Shown: positions 1 to 4,188 of the stretch, in pieces
Layout: each line of letters opens with the position of its first letter
Numbering within the stretch: position 1 is the stretch's first letter
Source of the DNA: Verrucomicrobiota bacterium
Lineage (GTDB): Bacteria; Verrucomicrobiota; Verrucomicrobiia; Opitutales; Oceanipulchritudinaceae
Length of the DNA stretch: 6,654 nucleotides
NCBI GenBank assembly: GCA_009908535.1
Contig: JAAAOD010000065.1
Coordinates: 1 to 6,654, forward strand
Direction: 5' to 3'
Position numbers and translations under genes: made by a program
Notes under the pieces: generated by a model
What the model saw: only the letters and a program-made list of their open reading frames with translations
Database searches by the model: none
Told to the model about the DNA's origin: nothing

Positions 1-2
1 AC

Positions 3-509
3 GAAAGCCGCAAGGCGGACCTCTGGCGCCTTTTGCACGGCCTCGGCATTCCGCTCATCGGAGCCGAAGCGGCCAAGGACCTCGCCCGCTGTTTCCGCAC
101 CATGGAGCGCCTGCAGGCGGCCACGGCGGAGGAACTCGAAGCAGTGGAGGGCATGGGACCGAAAATGGCCCGCAGCGTGGCCGACTTTTTCAGCAGGGAG
201 GAGAACCGCGCCCTCCTCGAGCGTCTCCGCAAAGAGGGGTTGACCATGGAAACCGCCCTCGAGGAACCCGACGAAGGGGCCCGCGCCCTCGACGGCTTGA
301 CCTTTGTCCTCACCGGGACGCTCCCGAACTGGACCCGCGACGAGGCCAGACAGTGCATCGAGGCCGCCGGCGGCAAGGTCACCGGTAGCGTCAGCAGAAA
401 GACCGGCTACGTCGTGGCCGGTGAGGAGGCGGGAAGCAAGCTTGCCAGGGCCCGTGAGCTCGGGGTTCCGGTCCTCGACGAGAACGGACTGCGGGAGATG
501 CTGGCGTAG
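3..509 (+). CDS. ligA: NAD-dependent DNA ligase LigA, C-terminal part (5' end outside window)
   Basis: This is the last 168 codons of LigA, which seals 3'-OH/5'-phosphate nicks in replication and repair using NAD+. The reading frame is open from base 3, so the gene begins upstream. The visible part starts in the helix-hairpin-helix region (ADLWRLLHGLGIPLIGAEAA, then VEGMGPKMARSVADFF). It continues into a complete BRCT domain: the strand LTFVLTGTLPNWTRDEA, the conserved GGKVTGSVSRKT, VVAGEEAGSKLARARELG, and a final LREMLA. Order and spacing match the E. coli LigA C-terminus. The adenylation, OB and zinc-finger domains would lie before the window. The TAG stop (507-509) is followed within a few bases by the first partial REP sequence, so the repeat island abuts this gene with almost no native 3' flank. 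Identification is secure. Confidence 0.96.
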   Translation, partial: ESRKADLWRLLHGLGIPLIGAEAAKDLARCFRTMERLQAATAEELEAVEGMGPKMARSVADFFSREENRALLERLRKEGLTMETALEEPDEGARALDGLTFVLTGTLPNWTRDEARQCIEAAGGKVTGSVSRKTGYVVAGEEAGSKLARARELGVPVLDENGLREMLA

Positions 510-521
510 ACCGCGATCCCG

Positions 522-541
522 GTAGCGAACGGGCGATCCCG
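522..541 (+). repeat. Truncated REP (20-nt half unit)
   Basis: The first 16 nt (522-537) equal the first 16 nt of the full REP at 542-566: GTAG, arm, bulged G, GC and GAT. The unit then breaks inside the loop, continues with CCCG, and runs directly into the next GTAG. A still shorter remnant (GCGATCCCG, 513-521) precedes it and touches the end of ligA. The return arm of the hairpin is missing, so this copy cannot fold alone. Confidence 0.8.
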
Positions 542-608
542 GTAGCGAACGGGCGATAGCCGTTCGGCGGGAGAGGAGAGGACCGAATCGCTGTCGCTGA
601 TTCGCTAC
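542..608. repeat. Inverted REP pair (BIME-like), copy 1
   Basis: This 67-nt module consists of a 25-nt REP on the plus strand (542-566), a 17-nt purine-rich spacer (567-583), and a second 25-nt REP read on the minus strand (584-608). REP 1 is GTAG, arm CGAACG, bulged G, GC, loop GATA, GC, return arm CGTTCG. REP 2, on the minus strand, is GTAG, CGAATC, bulged A, GC, loop GACA, GC, GATTCG. The outer GTAGCGAA/TTCGCTAC can also pair across the whole module. It differs from copy 2 by one base, G or A at the bulge (552). Confidence 0.9.
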
Positions 609-637
609 GGCAGAGGGGGGGCGAACGAGCGATTCTG
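609..637 (+). repeat. REP-cluster tail (G7 tract) plus headless truncated REP
   Basis: The 19 nt after copy 1 (609-627: GGCAGA, seven G, CGAACG) recur after copy 3 at 1407-1425 with one difference (A/T at 614/1412), so the real repeat unit extends beyond the REP pair. The tail runs into CGAACG-A-GC-GAT-TCTG (622-637). This is a truncated REP that lacks its own GTAG and again ends inside the tetraloop just before the next GTAG. Confidence 0.75.
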
Positions 638-662
638 GTAGCGAACGGGCGATAGCCGTTCG
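638..662 (+). repeat. Single complete REP
   Basis: This is a 25-nt REP with GTAG at 638-641, arm CGAACG (642-647), bulged G (648), GC, loop GATA (651-654), GC, and return arm CGTTCG (657-662). It is identical to REP 1 of copy 1. It has no inverted partner of its own and is followed with no gap by the GTAG of copy 2 at 663. Confidence 0.88.
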
Positions 663-729
663 GTAGCGAACGAGCGATAGCCGTTCGGCGGGAGAGGAGA
701 GGACCGAATCGCTGTCGCTGATTCGCTAC
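663..729. repeat. Inverted REP pair (BIME-like), copy 2
   Basis: This 67-nt module has plus-strand REP 663-687, spacer 688-704 and minus-strand REP 705-729. It is identical to copy 1 except for A instead of G at 673, the unpaired bulge base, so the change leaves the stem intact. It lacks the G7 tail found after copies 1 and 3; a pair of unrelated short palindromes follows instead. Confidence 0.9.
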
Positions 730-747
730 CTGAAATCAGGTGACCTG
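729..747. promoter_or_regulatory. Two overlapping small palindromes upstream of the RAYT gene
   Basis: CCTGA-AA-TCAGG (729-740) and CAGGT-G-ACCTG (737-747) share the bases CAGG, so only one hairpin can form at a time. They sit between the last left REP pair and the transposase start. This could be an operator, a leader RNA switch or chance; no promoter hexamers stand out nearby. Function is inferred only from position. Confidence 0.35.
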
Positions 748-788
748 CCTCATTGCGCTGCCTCTCACAGAAGAACGGACTCAACTGC

Positions 789-1343
789 ATGGATGGAAAA
801 CACAAAAGGCGACTTCACCGCTTGCCGGATAGATTCTATCGCGGAACGGCTGCCGTTCACTGGGTACATTGCATCAAGGATCGTACAACCGGTTGGTTGA
901 ATAAAGCTCATCATTCCTACGTGCGGGAGGCCCTTCTCCATGGGATGTCCCGGTTTTGTCTATGTTGTCCCGCCTACACTCTTATGCCGGACCATCTCCA
1001 TATCCTGTGGTTGGGCAGCCATGAGCAAAGTAATCAATTACCGGCGATGCGGATGTTTCGAAAACAATGGAAAGGTCTTCTCGGAAAGTATGAGCCGATG
1101 ATCCAACCTTATGACCATTTACTCCGACCTGACGAAAGCAGCAAACGAGGTTTCGCTAGGGTTGCTGAATACATTTGGATGAATCCTGTCCGGAAAGATC
1201 TAGTGCAAAATTGGGAGGATTGGCCCTACAGCGGAGCCCTCTTTCCGGGCTATCCTTTGCTGGATCCAAGAAAGTATCATTTTTGGGAGAATTTTTGGAA
1301 CGCCTATGCGGATGTCATGGTAGCGAACGAGCGATCCTGGTAG
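789..1343 (+). CDS. REP-associated tyrosine transposase (RAYT, Y1/HUH family)
   Basis: This 184-residue protein resembles RAYTs, single-domain relatives of the IS200/IS605 TnpA that nick and join single-stranded REP DNA through a 5'-phosphotyrosine. The HUH motif is H69-L-H71 within MPDHLHILW, and the likely nucleophile is Y128 in AEYIWMNPVRKDLV. The N-terminal RRLHRLPDRFYRG and the later WEDWPYSG, PGYP and DPRKYHFWE are typical of the verrucomicrobial-type family as I recall it. I chose ATG 789 because the family begins near the RRL motif and a purine-rich AGAAGAA lies about 12 nt upstream; an in-frame TTG at 753 is the alternative. The last seven residues (VANERSW) and the stop come from a REP sequence. 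Hand-counted GC over 961-1140 is about 48%, far below neighbouring genes (for example 75% at 3361-3420), which suggests a different origin. All motifs are intact, so it may be active. Confidence 0.9.
   Translation: MDGKHKRRLHRLPDRFYRGTAAVHWVHCIKDRTTGWLNKAHHSYVREALLHGMSRFCLCCPAYTLMPDHLHILWLGSHEQSNQLPAMRMFRKQWKGLLGKYEPMIQPYDHLLRPDESSKRGFARVAEYIWMNPVRKDLVQNWEDWPYSGALFPGYPLLDPRKYHFWENFWNAYADVMVANERSW
1320..1339 (+). repeat. Truncated REP inside the 3' end of the transposase gene
   Basis: This 20-nt half unit has GTAG (1320-1323), CGAACG, A, GC, GAT, then CCTG, directly before the GTAG of copy 3. It is the same truncation as at 522-541, with A/G and T/C differences. It lies in frame within the RAYT gene and encodes most of its final residues. 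Confidence 0.82.
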
Positions 1344-1406
1344 CGAACGAGCGATAGCCGTTCGGCGGGAGAGGAGAGGGCCGAATCGCTGTCGCTGATT
1401 CGCTAC
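1340..1406. repeat. Inverted REP pair (BIME-like), copy 3
   Basis: This 67-nt module has plus-strand REP 1340-1364, spacer 1365-1381 and minus-strand REP 1382-1406. It matches copy 2 at all positions but one (G instead of A at 1380, in the spacer). Bases 1341-1343 of its GTAG are the TAG stop codon of the transposase. The module and its tail fill the space up to about 1430. Confidence 0.9.
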
Positions 1407-1430
1407 GGCAGTGGGGGGGCGAACGGTTCG
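1407..1430 (+). repeat. REP-cluster tail with collapsed REP palindrome
   Basis: GGCAGT, seven G and CGAACG (1407-1425) match the tail after copy 1 with one base changed. The end forms a near-perfect palindrome, CGAAC-G-GTTCG (1420-1430). It looks like REP arms with the loop and GC pairs deleted. The remaining 1431-1486 before the next gene shows no repeat, no clear promoter and no Shine-Dalgarno sequence. Confidence 0.6.
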
Positions 1431-1486
1431 GGTGCGCCGCATTCATCATTGCACGGGCTTTCCCGCATTCCCACCCTCCTTCCGCT

Positions 1487-2209
1487 ATGACTCCGACCCG
1501 CGTCTTTATACCTTTCCTCGCCCTCCTTCTCCTTGATCTCCCTTTGTCCGCCACCAATGCCAACGTGGTGGGACCGGAGGTAAAAGCGGAGCGCTGGCAG
1601 GTCGAGGGCCGCGTGGGCTGGGACGAGGGCGCGGACGGACGCGGGACGTACCGGCAGCGTGCCCACCTCGATTACGGGCTCAGCGAGGCGTGGGGCGTCC
1701 GCATCGTTTGGAAACAGCTGAAACGCGAGGGCAAGGACCTCGCCACCGCCTCCGCCGACTTCGAACTGAAGTACCAGTTGTTTGAAGATGGCGAAGACGG
1801 CTCCGACGGGGGCGCCAAACTCGTCTATTCGCTCGCCGACGCCGACTCCGGGGCCGACCAGCTGAGCCTTTTCTGGCTCCAGGAGTTCATCTTCGAACGC
1901 TTCCTCTTCCGCTACAATCTCGCCGCCGCTCACGAAGTGGGGGAGGCTTCCCGTTCCGGCGTCAAGGCCCAGGCGCGGTGGCAGGTCCTGATGCCTCTGC
2001 ACGGTCGGCACCGCCTCGGAGTGGAAATGTTTAACAACTTCGGCAATCTGCGGCAGCTTGCCGGCTTTGACGATCAGTCCCACCGCGCCGGTCCGGTCCT
2101 CAAAGGCCGCGTCGCCGACCCTCTCACCTACCAGGTGGGCCTGCTCTTCGGCCTCTCCGAGGCGGCCCCCGATCTTGGGGTAAAAGGGTTCTTGATCTAT
2201 TCCTTTTGA
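1487..2209 (+). CDS. Hypothetical secreted protein, probable outer-membrane beta-barrel
   Basis: I do not recognise this 240-residue protein as a named family. Residues 1-22 look like a Sec signal peptide: one Arg (R5), a hydrophobic run FIPFLALLLLDL, then small residues SATNA, with cleavage likely after about A22 or A25. The mature part has many alternating polar/aromatic stretches typical of barrel strands (WQVEGRVGW, RQRAHLDYGL, WGVRIVWKQL, FELKYQLF, GAKLVYSLA, FLFRYNLAAAHEV, RLGVEMFNNF, TYQVGLLFGL, KGFLIYSF). It ends in Phe, as outer-membrane barrels usually do. Acidic loops (EDGEDGSDGG) separate the strands. An 8- to 12-strand barrel is my inference. The start codon is preceded by pyrimidines rather than a ribosome-binding site, so translation initiation is unclear, but the signal peptide fits ATG 1487. 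It stands alone between the REP island and convergent cysH. Confidence 0.7.
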   Translation: MTPTRVFIPFLALLLLDLPLSATNANVVGPEVKAERWQVEGRVGWDEGADGRGTYRQRAHLDYGLSEAWGVRIVWKQLKREGKDLATASADFELKYQLFEDGEDGSDGGAKLVYSLADADSGADQLSLFWLQEFIFERFLFRYNLAAAHEVGEASRSGVKAQARWQVLMPLHGRHRLGVEMFNNFGNLRQLAGFDDQSHRAGPVLKGRVADPLTYQVGLLFGLSEAAPDLGVKGFLIYSF

Positions 2210-2211
2210 CA

Positions 2212-2226
2212 GCGAACACCGTTCGC
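2212..2226. repeat. Small REP-like hairpin between convergent genes
   Basis: GCGAAC-ACC-GTTCGC is a perfect 6-bp inverted repeat with a 3-nt loop in the 23-nt gap between the stops of the 1487-2209 gene and cysH. Its arms share CGAAC/GTTCG with the REPs of the island, so it may be a degenerate REP. It could also pause transcription from both sides, but no U-tract follows on either strand, so a classical intrinsic terminator is unlikely. Confidence 0.5.
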
Positions 2227-2232
2227 CCTGCC

Positions 2233-2967
2233 TCAAATCTGCCAGTCGTCCTGGCCGCTGGCCTCGTGCAGGCCGCATTCGCGCTTGAGGCCGTTGAACC
2301 TCGTCTTCTCCGGGGTCATTCCCTGTTCCAGCGGGGCCGTGCTGTGCCAGTCTCCGACACTCACGTAGCCTTGTTCCCAGAGCGGATGCATGGGCAGCTC
2401 GTGGGCGCGCTGGTACTCGTAAATGTCCTTTTCCGACCAGTCGACGACCGGGTGGATCTTCACGGTTCTCTGCTGTTTTTCCACCACCCGCAGATCCGCG
2501 CGCGATTTTGCCTGGCTGCGACGAAGACCGCTCAGCCAGGCTTCCGCTCCCAGGTCCCGCAGCGCACGGTTCATCGGTTCCACCTTGTTTTCCCGGTTGT
2601 AGGCTTCCAGCTCCTCCAGCCCCTGTTCCCAGCGGCGGCCTTCCACCGCCTCCTGCCAGGCCGGGCTCCGACGCGGATGCACCACCTTCAGGTTCAACCC
2701 GAACCGCTCCGTCAGTTCTTCCGCGTACCGGTACGTCTCCGGAAATAGATAGCCCGTATCCACGAAAACCACCGGCAGCTCCGGCGCATGCCGGGTCACC
2801 ATGTGCAGCATCACCGCCGCCTGAATCCCAAAACTCGTCGACAGCACCAGCCGCTCCCCGTACGCCTCCAACGCCCAGCGCAGCCGCTCTTCCGCCGTTG
2901 CCCGTTCCAGCGCCTCCGGTGATGCCGCCGCCTTCGTCTCCCCTGGTCTTGCCTTTTCGCGTAACAT
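2233..2967 (-). CDS. cysH: Phosphoadenylyl-sulfate (PAPS) reductase CysH
   Basis: CysH reduces PAPS to sulfite and PAP with thioredoxin (or glutaredoxin) in cytoplasmic sulfate assimilation. From ATG 2967 the protein has 244 residues, the same as E. coli CysH. Visible motifs are the P-loop-like STSFGIQAA (about 43-51), VDTGYLFPETYR, the NKVEPMNRAL block, SGLRRSQAKSRA, HPLWEQGYVSVGD, and the C-terminal KRECGLHE with catalytic C231. C231 is the only cysteine in the 244 residues. The paired cysteines that bind the [4Fe-4S] cluster of APS reductases are therefore absent, which points to PAPS as substrate. The frame stays open to 3087, but the upstream segment looks like untranslated leader and runs into the divergent gene; TTG 2982 is a weaker alternative start. 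No good Shine-Dalgarno precedes 2967. It is divergent from the SUMT gene, which supplies a siroheme precursor for the next enzyme. Confidence 0.95.
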   Translation of the reverse strand: MLREKARPGETKAAASPEALERATAEERLRWALEAYGERLVLSTSFGIQAAVMLHMVTRHAPELPVVFVDTGYLFPETYRYAEELTERFGLNLKVVHPRRSPAWQEAVEGRRWEQGLEELEAYNRENKVEPMNRALRDLGAEAWLSGLRRSQAKSRADLRVVEKQQRTVKIHPVVDWSEKDIYEYQRAHELPMHPLWEQGYVSVGDWHSTAPLEQGMTPEKTRFNGLKRECGLHEASGQDDWQI

Positions 2968-2995
2968 GTGTTTATGAGGCAATAAACCAATGTTA
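2962..2995. promoter_or_regulatory. Two-tier inverted repeat between cysH and SUMT gene (candidate operator)
   Basis: The outer arms TAACAT (2962-2967) and ATGTTA (2990-2995) and the inner arms GTTTAT (2970-2975) and ATAAAC (2982-2987) are exact inverted repeats sharing one centre at 2978.5. In all, 12 of 17 base pairs are symmetric. The tract is AT-rich in a GC-rich region. It includes the cysH start codon (2965-2967 complement) and an in-frame ATG of the divergent gene (2990). A dimeric regulator could control both sulfur genes here; which regulator is unknown. Confidence 0.55.
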
Positions 2996-3064
2996 ACAGG
3001 GGAACGGCAAGAAGAAAATGCCCCGGACTGGACAGCGGCGCCGGAAAGGGAGAAGACGGGGGGG

Positions 3065-3829
3065 ATGGGAGCGAACGCACCAGGCAAAGTCTATCTCGTC
3101 GGCGCGGGGCCGGGGGATCCGGAGCTCATCACGGTCAAGGGGAAGCGCCTATTGGAAAGCTGCGACGCGCTGGTGTACGATTACCTTGTGGACGAGACGC
3201 TGCGGGAATGGGTCCGCGGGGACTGCCGGCAGTACTATGTGGGAAAACGGGCGGGTTTCCACAGCATGGAGCAGGCGGCGATCGGGAAGTTGCTGGTGGA
3301 CCTTGCCGGGGAAGGGCTTTCGGTGGTGCGGCTGAAGGGCGGGGATCCTTTTGTCTTTGGCCGGGGCGGGGAGGAAGCGGAGCGCTTGCGGGAGGCGGGG
3401 GTGGCCTACGAAGTGGTTCCTGCGGTGACGGCGGCGCTCGGCTGTGCGGCGTATTGCGGGATTCCCCTGACGCACCGCGAATGGAGCAGCGTGGCGACCT
3501 TCATTTCCGGCCATGAACGACCGGACAAGGAGGACAGCATGGTGGACTGGGAGAAGCACGCGGCGAGCGGGGCCACCCTGGTACTCTACATGGCGATGGG
3601 GCGGCTGGCGGAAATCTGCCAGCGCCTGATTGCGGGGGGGCGGGCGGCCGCGACGCCGGTCACGGTCGTGCAATGGGGCACGACCCCGGCCCAGCGTTCG
3701 GTGCGGGGAACGCTGGAAAGCATCGCATGGCAGGTCCGGGAGGCGGGCCTCGGGCCGCCTTCGGTGGTCGTCATCGGCAAAGTGGCGGCTCTCGGCGAAG
3801 TGCTCAGCTGGTTTGATCCGGGGATCTGA
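3065..3829 (+). CDS. cobA: Uroporphyrinogen-III C-methyltransferase (SUMT)
   Basis: SUMT uses two S-adenosylmethionines to convert uroporphyrinogen III to precorrin-2, the branch point to siroheme and cobalamin. The 254-residue product is the single-domain form; no CysG/Met8-like dehydrogenase-ferrochelatase part is fused. Motifs in order are KVYLVGAGPGDPELIT (8-23), YYVGKRAGFHS (57-67), RLKGGDPFVFGRGGEE (89-104), VPAVTAALGCAAYCGIPLTHRE, LVLYMAMG, QWGTTPAQRSVRGTLESI and PPSVVVIGKV. I chose ATG 3065 because family members begin a few residues before the first motif; AGGGAG lies 12 nt upstream. ATG 2990 would add 25 unlikely-looking residues, but it shares the cysH leader pattern through the inverted repeat, so it cannot be excluded. 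Pairing with cysH suggests a role in siroheme for sulfite reductase. It ends in the shared terminator. Confidence 0.94.
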   Translation: MGANAPGKVYLVGAGPGDPELITVKGKRLLESCDALVYDYLVDETLREWVRGDCRQYYVGKRAGFHSMEQAAIGKLLVDLAGEGLSVVRLKGGDPFVFGRGGEEAERLREAGVAYEVVPAVTAALGCAAYCGIPLTHREWSSVATFISGHERPDKEDSMVDWEKHAASGATLVLYMAMGRLAEICQRLIAGGRAAATPVTVVQWGTTPAQRSVRGTLESIAWQVREAGLGPPSVVVIGKVAALGEVLSWFDPGI

Positions 3830-3833
3830 ATAA

Positions 3834-3860
3834 AAAAGCCGGCGATGGCGGCCGGCTTTT
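3834..3860. terminator. Bidirectional intrinsic terminator
   Basis: AAAAGCCGGC (3834-3843), a 7-nt loop and GCCGGCTTTT (3851-3860) form a perfect 10-bp stem. It lies between the convergent SUMT and rpmB stops. Read on the plus strand it ends in four T. On the minus strand it ends in six T, so it should be the stronger stop for rpmB transcripts. Confidence 0.92.
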
Positions 3861-3886
3861 GGGGGAGGCAGGTTCTTACCGCTCGA

Positions 3887-4117
3887 TCAGGCTTTTGTGA
3901 CCTTGCCCGCCTTGAGGGCCTTGGTGGAGACCCACATGCGCTTGACCTGACCGTTGGGAAGGCGCACCCGAACCCGTTGCACATTCGGCTTGAAGGTCCG
4001 CTTGCTGATCTTCGCGATATGTGTGCCGATGCCGCCGCTTTTTTTGGTGAGACCCTTGCGGTGGATGCGATTGCCGCTGACGCGGCGCTTGCCGGTGACT
4101 GAACAAATGCGTGCCAT
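3887..4117 (-). CDS. rpmB: 50S ribosomal protein L28
   Basis: L28 is a small basic protein of the large ribosomal subunit near the E site. The 76-residue product begins MARICSVTGKRRVSGNRIHRKG and contains KRTFKPNVQRVRVRLPNG and the C-terminal MWVSTKALKAGKV, matching bacterial L28 from end to end. It has a single Cys (C5) and lacks the paired cysteines of zinc-binding L28 forms, so it is the zinc-independent type. A strong AGGAG sits 8 nt before the start. The methyltransferase gene lies 71 nt upstream on the same strand, so they could be co-transcribed, though no promoter can be called confidently in the gap. The frame is open far upstream to 4570, but only the ATG at 4117 fits the family and the ribosome-binding site. 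Confidence 0.97.
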   Translation of the reverse strand: MARICSVTGKRRVSGNRIHRKGLTKKSGGIGTHIAKISKRTFKPNVQRVRVRLPNGQVKRMWVSTKALKAGKVTKA

Positions 4118-4125
4118 GGTGATTT

Positions 4126-4130
4126 CTCCT
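4126..4130 (-). promoter_or_regulatory. Ribosome-binding site of rpmB
   Basis: AGGAG on the minus strand with 8 nt spacing to ATG 4117 fixes the rpmB start inside a much longer open frame. It is the clearest Shine-Dalgarno in the window. Confidence 0.88.
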
Positions 4131-4188
4131 TCGGAAAAACGAAGAACCGTGCAGGCGTGAAACTGGAAAGCAAGTGCAATTTCAGAAT

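Larger units (their letters stand above)
513..1430. mobile_element. REP/RAYT island (REPtron-like): transposase gene between palindromic repeat clusters
   Basis: A single Y1-transposase gene (789-1343) lies between a left repeat cluster (513-729) and a right cluster (1320-1430). Both are built from the same GTAG-headed palindromes. RAYTs are known to be domesticated IS200/IS605-like transposases that act on REP elements beginning with GTAG or a similar tetranucleotide, and they are typically found with REPs on both sides. No target-site duplication, passenger gene or second ORF (tnpB) is visible. Of the left cluster, 730-788 is the only part without repeats; it holds two small palindromes and the gene's leader. 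The outer limits given are the first and last recognisable repeat remnants, not proven element ends. Confidence 0.82.

Noticed and set aside
513..729. CRISPR array
   Set aside because: Repeats are palindromic pairs of unequal spacing with half units and no unique spacers of constant length; the neighbouring gene is a transposase, not a cas gene.
605..805. Short minus-strand frames across the repeats (also 1200-1442 and 1315-1563) sharing similar peptides
   Set aside because: The shared peptides come from translating the REP pairs; there is no start context or conserved protein motif.
1403..2278. 291-codon open frame on the minus strand, longer than the + strand gene it overlaps
   Set aside because: It has no recognisable motif and low-complexity composition, runs into the 3' end of cysH and into REP sequence, and is the antisense of a frame with a good signal peptide and barrel-like C-terminus.
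4118..4188. Promoter for rpmB in the 71-nt gap (TTGCAC on the minus strand)
   Set aside because: No acceptable -10 element lies at a suitable distance.
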